Source of the DNA: Adiantum capillus-veneris
Lineage: Eukaryota; Streptophyta; Polypodiopsida; Polypodiales; Pteridaceae
Assembly (NCBI GenBank): GCA_014529385.2
Contig: CM043960.1
Span: forward strand, 22,621,719 to 22,685,718
Reading direction: 5' to 3'
DNA: 64,000 nt
The notes beneath the pieces were generated by a model. It had not been told where the DNA came from. It worked only from the letters and a program-made list of their open reading frames with translations, and searched no databases. The position numbers and the translations under genes were made by a program. Of the stretch, positions 1 through 10,944 are shown in pieces (the stretch's first letter is position 1; every line of letters starts with the position of its first letter).

Positions 1-840
1 TTGTTTTGCGGCGTCTAGGCGCAACAAATCTGGCAGCATATCAAAAGGCTTAGTGGAGGATCCCAGGCGGGCAAGAGCAGTTAGCATATCAAAAAACTGC
101 ATAGACAGTGCATCTTGGAACTTCATCCGATAGCAAGGTGTTTTCTTCCCCATAGCGTCTCAGAACGTTGTTCGTTCGACAGTGTGCCAAGCACGTGCCT
201 GCGGGCATCTCAAAACGTGTTGCAGAGGTGGTTGAAGGCGCAGGTCACAGAGCCGGCATTGATCTGCTCATTGGTTTCCAGGAGTCGATTGTTTGCACAC
301 TACAGACTCATCATTTTTTAAAGGTTTTGATTACAAATCTCCTATTGAAGCTAGGGTTCACACAAATGGCCACGATTTTCTTGCATATCAAAAGCGTTGT
401 CGACAGTTGGACGTTATTCAAGAGAGTGGGCAGTCACACAAAGCGAGTGTTTCTTCGGTCTTTCATCGGCAAAGGCAAAATTTTCAGCCTTCTGAGTTTG
501 ATATCACCAAATCGATCCACATTCTTCTATGATGCATTTCTCAATAAGGAGTTTATCAAAACGTTGCAGTTCATTGCACTCACACAACTGATTGAAGATA
601 TTGCTATGTCTACAAGATGCAACTACAAACTGCCTTCAAAGAAAATTTTCTTCGAGCACTTGGTCCATCGCCAACACAACGTACAAAAAGTATTTTTCCC
701 TGTTAAGTGTCATGGGTTTATTTCAAATTTGGTATGTTGTCAACATCAATTTCAAAGCCTTGTTTTAGCCTCTCAGTTGTCGGTTACTGTCATGCTAAAA
801 ACTTTGTACGGGTTATAAACACTGCCACAACATAAAAAGT
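1..840 (-). pseudogene. degenerate protein-coding remnant, family not recognised
   Basis: The minus strand reads as protein with repeated frame changes. Stretches that look coding include LEENFL, FNQLCECNELQRFDKLL, FADERPKKHSL, FNHLCNTF, and at the left edge FFDMLTALARLGSSTKPFDM. Stops and frameshifts separate them, for example a TGA after FNHLCNTF and a shift near position 720. The recurring F-D-x-(L/M) and F-N-x-L-C motifs suggest a helical-repeat protein, perhaps PPR- or OPR-like, but I cannot assign a family. The frame is still open at position 1, so the remnant continues outside the window. A plus-strand reading frame over 168-818 has no recognisable motif and looks like the shadow of this remnant. 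Confidence 0.4.
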
Positions 841-910
841 GGTAAGACCACCCTTTGTTGTTTGGTTGAGTTCTGGTATGTCTGACGTTGATGGTTGTTT
901 GAGGGAAGTG

Positions 911-963
911 CACACACACACCTATGTTATTGTCAAGGGGGGGGGGGGGGGGGGGGGGGGGGG
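911..963. repeat. short (CA)n and 27-base G homopolymer
   Basis: A short CACACACA run is followed at 937-963 by 27 consecutive G. A second G run lies near 1039-1047. No gene is visible from here to 1224. Confidence 0.9.
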
Positions 964-1224
964 CTTCTACTCATGGTTTCAGGTGATTGGACTCTACCAT
1001 GGTCTGTATCAAGTCCATAGTCAGTGGTTTGGGCTTGAGGGGGGGGGTTGTTGGGTTTCCAAGCCCAAGAGGTGTCTAGATCACGAGAACACTGCTTATC
1101 ACGTGCAGGCATGTTCAGTTGCAAGTTAAGTTTGCATGGAAAGTTTGGCTATTTATATTGTAAGGTTGTTTACACATTAATAATCAATCATAGCGTGTAC
1201 TTCATTTTTAAGCCATCGAATTCT

Positions 1225-1342
<118 letters not shown>

Positions 1343-1417
1343 CACGCTCTTCTCCTCGCCATGGCCCCTCTCAGGCGGCATCCCCCTTAGGCTTGCAACC
1401 CCAACAACCTCAAGTGC

Positions 1418-2092
1418 TTGCATCATGCCGGCCCCGAGAACACTTGGTCCCTAGGGCCCAAAATGTTGTTCAAACAACACCCTTTACCACCTCCAGTGCT
1501 AGGACCGCAACCACCACATCCAAGAATCACGTCTATGAATCAAGTGGGTTGTGAGTCATATATTGCTTGTTTGGAAGGCTGTGAGGAAGATATAGACCCT
1601 AATATTGCCTATGGGATTGATGGGCTTGAAGAACGTCCACAATACTACATGGAGGACTATTGGGGACAAGTCAAACCTGTCTATCAAGTAGCTGCTCTTG
1701 CTGCAAGAGGCCAAAATATCAATTACACTGCCAAGAGACCACCTCTTCAATGCTATGAGTGTGGAGCTCCACATTGTGTGGCTGAGTGTCCTATTAGGCT
1801 ACAAAAGAACACCACACTAAAGCAAACCAATCAAGCGAGCACGTCTACAATGCCGATACTCATGTGTAATCGATGTGGCATAGATCATTTGATTGCCCAA
1901 TGTTCGAATAATCCAAATGCATCCAAGATCACTCCATTAAACTTGTTTGAGGTTACCAAGGAGCCATCACAAAGTACACATGTGGTACTAGTAAATGTAC
2001 TCACACGATCGATGCTCCAAAAACAAAATTATATTCTTGAAGAAAGAGACATGGCATCAATTGCCCAATCTCAAAAGAAGAAGAAAACATGA
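1418..2092 (+). pseudogene. gag C-terminal part with two zinc knuckles (gypsy)
   Basis: Nucleocapsid-like part of gag, which would bind element RNA. Two knuckles are visible, CYECGAPHCVAEC (near 1752-1790) and CNRCGIDHLIAQC (near 1866-1904). Both have spacing C-x2-C-x3-H-x4-C, one residue shorter than the usual retroviral C-x2-C-x4-H-x4-C. The frame opens at 1418 without an ATG, so no true start is visible and the capsid region is missing. The C-terminus is basic (KKKK). It is followed by a separate charged linker frame at 2171. Confidence 0.7.
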
Positions 2093-2170
2093 AGGAAGAG
2101 ATCACAAAAAGGAGCGAAGTCAGACCCCAGTTCAAAGACCAACATAGGGACTTGTGACGACCTCGTATAT

Positions 2171-2926
2171 ATGAACGACGCTAAAGAGGATTCTGATTCA
2201 GGTGAAACCATGGAGACCAAAATGACCACTAAGAAAGAAACCAACAAGGAAGATCATCATGAGCCACAATGGCTAGGACCCAAGAAGAAGATAGGAACTT
2301 ACCCAAACCCTACAGAGGAGATCAAGAGAGTCAAGCAATTAAGGAGTTTGGTAGAAGATACCCAAAGGGATCTAGAGCCAGCACCTATGCAGATCCAAAT
2401 TACAAAAACATTGTTCCCTACACAACAACAACCTCACAAAGTCCATAGACCCCTAGCCATACCTAATGTCATCCAAGAAGAAAATGACTTAAATTCATGG
2501 GAAAGTGGGCGTACTCACTTCTTGTTGGAAAGAACGTTTATAGAGGGACTACCTGACCCTATGGAAGAAATGGAGATTCCATCTTCCTCACGTCAAGGGA
2601 CTAAGGCCCAAAAGGTGCCGTTAAAAATTGCCAAATTGATGGATTTCATGGCTTCAGAAGTTAGAACCACCATCATGTCCAAACTGTATGGAGATCCTAA
2701 GCTATTCTTAGCTCTTCGAGCTTTCCTCAATGGAGAACTGAAGGTTGGGCTACCACAATTTGCACAGACGGATGGAACTAGGGAGATGCCAATAGAGGAG
2801 GAACACTTAGATCCACAACCCAACCTAGATGAGAACCCCGTTGTAGAAATACTTGTTAACAATTTGGGACAATACTTTGAGGGTATGAATCCAATGCAAC
2901 CATATCAATCACTACCAAGGGATTAA
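2171..2926 (+). pseudogene. charged gag-pol linker ORF of the gypsy element
   Basis: An ATG-started frame of 251 codons, rich in E, K, D, P and Q, lying between the zinc knuckles and the protease. I see no catalytic motif. Position and composition fit the gag-protease linker of large plant gypsy elements. It stops at 2924-2926 exactly where the protease frame opens in another phase, which fits either a frameshift mutation or a natural frame change. Confidence 0.5.
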
Positions 2927-3235
2927 TTGTGAAGGGAATCCTTGATGGTGGCACTGGGGTTAGCATTGTGACTAAAAATTGATGGGAAACTATGGGAAGA
3001 CCTCACCTTGGGACCACAACCATAGTAATAAAGATGGCCAATGGGTCTATTGTTAAACCTATTGGGATTCTAGAAGATCTCAAGTTCAAGGTCTTTGGAC
3101 ATAAAATAAGAAACACCTTTATTGTTATGGATTTCTACAAGCACACTATGGCATCTGAGATGATCTTAGGACGTCCTTTCATGAGGGAAGCAAAAATGGT
3201 GCATGACTGGTCTAAAAACCATGGCTACTTGTAGT
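2926..3235 (+). pseudogene. retropepsin-like aspartic protease (first copy)
   Basis: The reading begins VKGILDGGTGVSIV, where D-G-G replaces the canonical active-site D-S/T-G. A stop (TGA) follows after VTKN. The C-terminal half contains ILGRPFM, the flap-distal I-L-G-R-P motif of gypsy proteases. It would process the polyprotein. A further stop (TAG) ends the frame after HGYL. It lies between the gag linker and an acidic spacer before RT. Confidence 0.65.
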
Positions 3236-4137
3236 TCCAAGATTCAGTCATTCGAGTGGATCTTGTAATGATCGAGCACATCCTCTAGGAAACAGGTTTA
3301 TAATTGACCATAGATCTGACACCACAGTCCACTCGGCCCCATTGCAGTATTTTTACACATGTAAAATGGACACTGATGTTGGGGAAGATTCTCCTTATAT
3401 GGATGTTCTACCTGGGATGAGTGAGTCGGACAATGTGGATTGGGTCCACTTAGCAGCAACCATAGACACTTGGAGAAACAAGGGGACAACCTGGGTAACA
3501 TCTGAGGGGGATGAAATGCCACCACTCGTACCCTTAAATATGCTAGAAGCAAATGCATATAGCTTCTGCTGACCTACAAGATGAAGGTTTGACTAGCATT
3601 GGAACCAGTAGCGTCTCACAAGACTATAGCCCACACGATTTGGTGTCAGAATCATCAATTGAAATTGACTCTGAGGACGAATAATCTGAGTTAAATCTTA
3701 GTGCAAATGTGGGGACAAACCATTCAGGGCCCAATGGTACCCTAGATGACAATCTATCCAAGGGAGTAGAAGACACAAGTAGCGATTCATCTAGTGACTC
3801 TCACTAGAGATCAACCGTAATCAAAAATTAGACAAGAAGAGTAAGAGATATAAGAGACGACGTTATCAAGTAAATGTGCATGCTAGAATAAATGAAAAGA
3901 AATCTACCGCAGAATGGCTTAATTATATAGGGGCATGTGATGCTCATCAAAATTTGGTAGATAATTGGGGAGAATATCTTCAAAGCGTTATGTGGTGTAG
4001 TCCACAACCCATTGACATCGCACAACTAGAGGCTACAGAGAAGCCAAAGTTGAGCCGTATCGTAGGGAGACGACAAAATTGAGAGTTAGCTCAACAACAA
4101 AAGGAATCGGAAGTGAAATCATAGTCCACAGAACAAC
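3236..4137 (+). other. protease-RT spacer of the gypsy element, fragmented
   Basis: Several short open segments (for example 3342-3572 and 3876-4082) are acidic or Ser/Asp-rich and carry no motif I recognise. They sit between the protease and RT domains and are best read as decayed polyprotein linker. Confidence 0.5.
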
Positions 4138-5115
4138 ATGACCCCACAGACTTACACCCGGCACCTAAACATTTCAAATCCTACACCACATAGGAACTTT
4201 AAGGTTGTGTATACAAAGGCTCAAAGAAAACCGACTGATGGAAGCAATTATGTTTATGACGGTCCAACGATAGTTAAGGAAATAGAGTTAGCAGAACCAG
4301 GAGAAGAGTCCAAACCTATTTTCATTGCCCAAGATCTGACAGAGACTGAGGAATGTGTACTTAAAGAACTTCTCAAGGAATTTAGGGATATATTTTCTTG
4401 GACATATCATGATATGAAAGGTGTTCCACCTTCCGTAGTGCAACACACAATCCCCATGAATAGCATGGCTAAAGCAATTCAACAACGACCCTACCCAATG
4501 AATCCTAAATATGCAAAGATCGTTGAAGAAGAGATTGAAAAGCTTGTGAAATGCGGATTCATATACCCTATTGAGCACTTAGAATGGGTGTCTCCAATAG
4601 TGATCGTGCCGAAAAATAATGGGAAACTCAGAGCGTGCGTGGATCTCAAGAAGGTCAATGCCACCACTAGGGGGGACCATTACCCATTGCCATATTCAGA
4701 ACATGTGCTTGAAAGAGTTGTAGGAGGGAAGGAAGCTTGTAGCCTTTTAGATGGGTACTCTGGCTACAATCAAATCACAATTGCACTAGGAGGGAAGGAA
4801 GCTTATAACCTTTTAGATGGGTACTTTGGCTACAATCAAATCACAATTGCGTTAGAGGACCAAGTTAAAACAGCCTTTATAACCGAATTTGGAGTGTTCG
4901 CATTTCGTGTTATGGCTTTTGTCTTAACCAATGCCCCTGCTACCTTTCAAAGATTAATAAACACTACTTTTAGAGAATATTTGAGGGAGTTTTGCGAAGC
5001 TTTCTTAGACGACCTTTGTGTTTATTCCTCTTGGAAAGAACATCTATTATGCTTACGAAAAGTGTTTGAGAAGTGCAGATTGTATCGCATCTCCTTAAAC
5101 CCTTTTAAATGCTAG
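4138..5115 (+). pseudogene. gypsy reverse transcriptase with internally duplicated motif A
   Basis: RNA-dependent DNA polymerase of the gypsy element. N-terminal landmarks are EEIEKLVKCGFI and WVSPIVIVPKNNGKLRACVD. Motif A, LLDGYSGYNQITIAL, occurs twice because of a 66-bp in-frame tandem duplication (4722-4787 and 4788-4853), so the first catalytic Asp is present in two copies. The catalytic F/YxDD box is FLDD, followed by CVYSSWKEHL. The frame ends with a TAG inside the thumb (after NPFKC), and coding resemblance continues in RNase H. The extra 22 residues should disturb the palm fold; the duplicated units already differ at several bases. Confidence 0.85.
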
Positions 5116-5930
5116 TTTTGGGTTAAACATGGAGTCATTTTAGGGCATATAGAGTCCAAAAATGGGATTTCCATAGATAAGAACAAAATTAAAGCCATTG
5201 CTGAATTGCCACCACCTACAAACTATAAAGGAGTTCAAAGGTTCATGGGCCATGTTGGTTATTACCGATGGTTTATTTTAAACTTTGCCGAGATAGCTCG
5301 TCCATTGTACAAACTTCTTATTGAGTTTCACTAGACCGCGGAGTGTGACCATGCTTATGAGTCATTGAAAAAGACCTTGACTGGCGCTCCTATTCTACGA
5401 GTGCCTGATTGGAATGTAATTTTCCATGTGCATATTGATGCATCGAGCTTTGCTATTGGGTGTGTTCTAGCTCAACTAGGAGAACATAAACTTGACTACC
5501 CCATTAGCTTTGCAAGTTTTTAATTGAATGATGCCGAGAGAAACTACACCACTTTAGATCGAGAAGGTTTAGCTATGATTTATGCAGAAAGAAATTCCGC
5601 TACTACCTTCTTGCCAACAAGTTTGTTTTCTATGTGGATCATCAAGCCTTGTTGTATCTAGTAAATAAACCTTGTTCCACGGGAAGAATTACACGATGGT
5701 TGTTAATTCTCCTTGAGTTTGATTTTACCATTGTGGTGAGACATGGTAAAAGACATGTCATGGCGGATCATTTGTCTCGCATACCTAATGGTGACGCCCC
5801 TACTAGAGTCGATGATGAATTGCCCGATACTTTCTTATTTCTAGTCAAGACCATGCCTGAATGGAGTGAGAAGATTGTGAACTTTCTAGTTAATGGTTTT
5901 CCACCCAAAGAGCTTGTAAGGACATAGTCA
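5116..5930 (+). pseudogene. RT thumb / connection and RNase H of the gypsy element
   Basis: After a TAG the reading continues with GVILGHIESKNGISID and FMGHVGYYR, the usual gypsy thumb/connection motifs. RNase H follows with HVHIDASSFAIGCVLAQ, then LDREGLAMIY, and in another frame FYVDHQALLYLVN and ADHLSRIPN. RNase H would degrade the RNA strand of the hybrid. Stops inside are at sites expected to be TGG (FH*TAECD) or CAA (FASF*LNDAERNY). Confidence 0.8.
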
Positions 5931-7094
5931 AAAATTGTTAAAGAATGTGAACCTTATTCTCTCATTGCAGGAACTCTCTACAGGCTAGGGAAGGATGATA
6001 TTCTTAGACATTGTGACCGTGAGGATGAGTATTTATACATACTGCAAGAAACCCACATGGGTATAGCTGGAGGACATTTATAAGGGGAACTAACAGCTAG
6101 AAAGGTGTTGCAATCAGGCTATTGGTGGCCTACCTTATTCAAAGATGCATCACTTTTTGCAAAAGGATGTGATGAATGCCAATGTTACAAGATCACACAA
6201 GGAAAGGATAAGATGCCCTTACATCCTGTTAAAGTGACTCAACCATTTGAAAAATGGGGTTTTGACTTTGTAGGCCTAATTAGTATGACAACTCATAGCA
6301 CTCAATCTCAATATATTATCGTTGCACCTGACTATGTAACAAAGTGGGCGGAAGCTAGGGCAACACATAAGGCTGATGCAAGGTCAACTGCCAAGTTTCT
6401 CTTTGAGAACATTATTACAAGATTTGGTTGTCCCTTTTAGATTGTGAGTGGCAATGGCACTCATTTTATAAATGGAGTGATAAAAGAACTCACTACCAAC
6501 TTCATGATAGCTCACCATAAGTCCACACCTTATTATCCACAAGCAAATGGCCAAGTTGAGAGTACCAACAAGACCTTAATCTCTATATGGCCAAGAAGCA
6601 TTTATGCCATGGGAGTTTGTAATTCCTAGTCCGTGCGTAGCTTCACAAGAAGGTTGGGATGGTAACCCTTTAGCTGAGCGCTTATATATCCTTGAGAGTT
6701 AGATGAAGAAAGGCAATTGGTTGTGCAAAATGCACTTGTGAAGAAGGATAGGAGGAAGAAATGGTTTGACCATCATCTAAAGAACAAGGATATCAATGTT
6801 GGTGATAAAGTCCTTATGTATGGAGTGCATGACGAAAAGAGAAAGTTGAAATATGTGGAAAAAGGACCATATAGTGTATGTGAAATCACCCCACAAGGAA
6901 CCATTCGTGTGGAGACTCTTGATGGAGTTGAAACCATCGGATTCCTCAATGGTAGCAAATTTAAAAGATATTATGATCCTTTAAGCCAAGTGCAGCTACG
7001 TGCCATCCATAAAAAAAAGGCGGCCAAGGCACAAACAAAATTGGGGAAGATACAAGCTCAAGATGTCAGGCTAAAGAGTGACAACAACGTATAA
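5931..7094 (+). pseudogene. gypsy integrase, interrupted
   Basis: Zinc-binding HHCC region: HMGIAGGHL then CDECQCYK. Core: KWGFDFVGLI carries the first Asp; the second acidic site reads IVSGNGTHF where family members usually have SDNGTHF, so the second catalytic Asp appears changed to Gly; the third, Glu, is kept in ANGQVESTNK. TAA and TAG stops fall at likely Gln codons. The segment 6717-7094 holds the C-terminal part (GPYSVCEI). It would have inserted the element cDNA into chromosomes. Confidence 0.8.
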
Positions 7095-7680
7095 GACGCC
7101 AACGAGAGGCCAACCTTGGAGTTACACATGCATTCCATGTTGAAACAGAGGATGATTGGTTGGACTCTGACACACCTCTACGATACCCTATTGAGCTAAA
7201 TAGCACCTATGGAAAAGTGCTATATAATGCCTTATTGGATATGGGTGCTATAATCTACTATCATATGGGGTGTGGTGTCAGTTAGGGAAGCCACCCCTAT
7301 CTGAGAGTATTATCCAAGTCAAGGGATTCAACAAGAAAAAAGTTGCGGTTTTTGGAATCTGACACACTTCTGTCAGTTATGACAATGAGGTTGTAGCTCA
7401 AGACTTTTTGGTCATGCCTACTGGAACTATGGAGGGTAATATAAACCTAGGACGCACGTAGATGATAGCCACCAAATGCACTATTGATTGGGATATTTAG
7501 GGTGTCACAACGCAGAAACCAACTTTTAGCCCTACCACTCAAGCCATAGTCCTTGAGATATTGTCTCTTAAGGAAATAAAACCCAAAACATTGCATGTCC
7601 AAGAGGTTGAACCATATGTCCCCATAGTCCAACTCTCTAGAGCTTCAACTGCTGTGTTGAAATAAAGCTTGAGACACACA
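7085..7680 (+). pseudogene. second retropepsin-like domain downstream of integrase
   Basis: An open stretch begins RRQREANLGVTHAFHVE and reaches YGKVLYNALLDMGA, which resembles the protease active-site strand with D-M-G replacing D-T/S-G. After a frameshift it continues CQLGKPPLSESIIQVKGF, then DFLVMPTGTMEGN, NLGRT and CTIDWDI, matching the order of the flap, the I-L-G-R motif and the C-terminal strand of gypsy retropepsins. Stops interrupt it. It lies 3' of integrase, where no protease is expected. It could be a domain duplication, a captured domain or part of another element copy. Confidence 0.5.
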
Positions 7681-7689
7681 AGACCCATC

Positions 7690-8624
7690 CTAATATAACA
7701 AAGAAAACATACAAGTGGGTCCCTAAAGCTTCTTTAGCAACCATAGCTAGTGCTAAAAGACAAGAGCCTAGTAAGAGACGTCCCACTCGCCCCAAGAAAT
7801 GTAAAGAAACTTTGCGTTGGATTCCTAAAAAACTATTGGAAGCCCAAGGATTCTATGAAAGAAATGATCAAATATGGGTGCCAAAACGTAAATTGTGCTC
7901 GTACCTGTCACCTGACCCATGTGAGCCCAATCCTGTAGCTCCAAAACAAATTGACGGTCGTCGAAAGAAAAAAATCACAGAATGCTACACATCCGCTCTA
8001 GAGCTAGTTTGGATACCGAAGAAAGAACGATTTGATTCACCTAGCTCAGGAACAGAGAAGTCAAATGAAGCTTCTTGCTCTTCATGTAGTTCCTATACGG
8101 AAATAGAAGCTTCGACACAACCTCCACCTACCATTGTACATATCCATACAAACAAGGAAGAGTTTGCACCTTCCGTTGTAAGTTCACCACCTACAACAAC
8201 GTTGCAAATAAAATCATGGGAGAGTACCTTACCACCCTTGCAACTAGATGAAACGCATAGGGCAGTCAAAAACTATTGGTTAAAGCCTTCACCCATAACA
8301 ACTTGGAATGATTGGTTTCAAAAGGTGACGACATCATTCCAAAAGGTATGGTCTACCCAAGGAAGGTGGGAGTGTTTGCTGACATCCATCATTCACTTGC
8401 TTTCCTCTCAACCTTCCTCCCTGACCTCTCAATCTCCCAATCTTTGGAAATGTATATATAAAGCCTTATACTCACAAAAAACAAAAATAAAAAGTAAAAA
8501 AGCAAGAGCCACCAAACAAAAATCTAGAAACCTACGAGTTCTATACATAACACAAAATCATAAAAACACATTATGCACAAGGACACGACCTTTTGACGTG
8601 ACCCTTGTAATGTTTGCACTCTAA
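7690..8624 (+). pseudogene. post-integrase ORF with four W(V/I)PK motifs
   Basis: One frame stays open from about 7709 to 8624. It is strongly basic and carries KWVPK, RWIPK, IWVPK and VWIPK at intervals of about 20-65 residues, then Ser/Thr/Pro-rich sequence. I do not recognise a domain. It follows the second protease-like region and so belongs to the extra coding region between integrase and 3' LTR seen in some large plant gypsy elements. The last ~80 codons look non-coding and may be LTR sequence read by chance. Confidence 0.45.
8361..8463 (+). promoter_or_regulatory. candidate polypurine tract and TATA box of a 3' LTR
   Basis: GGAAGGTGGGAG (8361-8372) precedes TGTTTGCTGA, the look of a polypurine tract before a 3' LTR. 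TATATATAAAG lies at 8453-8463. The matching 5' LTR is not in the window, so this cannot be confirmed. Confidence 0.3.
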
Positions 8625-10303
8625 CCATCATCTATCTGTGTGTACAGATATGACTAGTATGCTAAAGTCATCCACTCCTGCCTTGGGTGAGAGGTACCCT
8701 CTTTACTTTGCACAAGTGTTTCTGGTTGATACGTCTCTTGACCACAACTGATCTATACACCCCGATTATTGCAGAAGACTACTCTCTTGATCAAGGTGAC
8801 TATATGCATCTAGTAACCTTCTTAGTAAACATTGGTGCCTCTAATGATGAAGACGATTTACATGATTACACGGATGGCACATATGGTCTCATGGATGATC
8901 ACTTTGTTTTTCTCGACGAAGACGATAGAGATTTAGCCTTAGGGTTCCCCCCCCAATCTCTACAATATCCTATTCCCTTGACTCTCTTGGGGGAGTGCAA
9001 ATAATTAGGTTAGGGTTCCTTATGTTGTTTAATTGTGTTCAATAAGGGTTGGTACCTCTTCCCACTGATGTCCCTCCTAGAGGTATTCTTTGTGTTTCCT
9101 AGTGTGTACAGGAACATGTTGCTGTTGTTAGGATTTGGACCTTCGTGGAATCTTTCTCTCGTTCACTCTTCAAATCAAGCGTGATGATCAACACAAACAG
9201 GTGTTTCTTGTCCATTAGCATTGCCCCTTATCTTTTTTGCATCCATGTTTGTCTGCTTTAATTGTGGTTGGTAGCATAATATTCAGCGCATTTTCTTAGT
9301 ATCAAACATTGAATTCAATGTAATTTTTTTTCATAATCACTTGTCTAGGTTTAAAAATCAAGCAGTCCGACTAAGCTAGTTTGACCAAGCTAGGCGTTAG
9401 AGATCTTCTCTTAATACCATGGGGAATGCCTTCCTAATAATCAATCGTTACTTATGTTCTTAATCTGATTTAGGCAGCATTATGTGTAATGTTCTAGGGA
9501 TTTCTAGTGGGCATAGTGCCTATTGACCTTTAGCTTAAGTATTATAAAGGGAGTTTACTAATGTGATGAGCATGGGGAGGGTAACAATGTTATACGACCC
9601 CCCAAAGTTACAAAATTAAAATGCTGAAAACGAACAAAAAAAAAAAAATCAAACTGCCACAATGTAAAATCTTAAGCGGGAAGAGAAATCTCGGCTTGAT
9701 TTTGTACTTCACTCACATGTATCGCCTATAGTACTAGAGCCCTAGAGGTTCTAAGTGTGGGCGCTTTTCCTTGAAAAGCAAAAAACCCAAGGCATACAAA
9801 ATAAGCACACACATCAAAATTGAATCAATGTGAAAAGACTGTGGGGGGTCAAAGAAAAGGAAATAAGTCAGGCGATGATTTCATGAGCAATTCCTTTTAT
9901 CGTAGGTTAACTACAAGGTCTTCTAGGTATAGCCTCTAGTCAGTCCTCGGGCATGAAATACTTGGCTCTCACGATTAAACAACTTAATTGACTAGAGAAA
10001 ATTGAGAAGCTTGCCCATGGTATTAATAGTTGACTCTAGTGTCTTTCGACCGTTAAATTAGCGACCCCAGACTTTTTTAGTTTTTGACCTTTACAACTGT
10101 TTATGCGTTTGATTATTTGTCTGCCTACAACTACATATGCTTTTTAATTTTATATGAGAATGCAATTACTGTGCCAAGTTTGTTTGATTTTGCAGTGATT
10201 GAAGAAGGCTAAGGACATTCATCTCAAATGCTCTTCCACCTCGACGAACGAGCTTCAACTCAATAGCTTCCGAGAACGGAATCTACATTAGGAACGGGGG
10301 CAT
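8625..10303 (+). other. tail of the gypsy element, no clear gene
   Basis: A short acidic frame at 8687-9004 (DDHFVFLDEDDRDLALGF) could be element-derived but has no known motif. The rest is non-coding with several acceptor-like pyrimidine-AG sites (near 8650, 9101 and 10196). The tail ends in a purine tract, GGAACGGGGGCA, just before TGTTAACCC at 10304. Confidence 0.4.
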
Positions 10304-10869
<566 letters not shown>

Positions 10870-10944
10870 CCATTTGTGGCTCACACATAATGTACGGCAA
10901 GTCCCTTGCTTTGACACATGCGACAGATGCACACACATCATGAC

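Larger units (their letters stand above)
1345..10303 (+). mobile_element. degenerate Ty3/gypsy LTR retrotransposon, non-chromovirus type
   Basis: Domain order on the plus strand is zinc knuckles, a charged linker, protease, RT, RNase H and integrase, which is the Ty3/gypsy order. No chromodomain follows the integrase. Instead there is a second protease-like domain and a basic ORF with W(V/I)PK motifs. The capsid part of gag and the 5' LTR are not seen; the element appears cut at the microsatellite ending at 1339. The 3' boundary is uncertain, with purine tracts before a TG at 8373 and at 10304 as candidates. Many stops and frameshifts rule out activity. The family resemblance is clear from motifs; the lineage within gypsy is not resolved. 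Confidence 0.8.
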
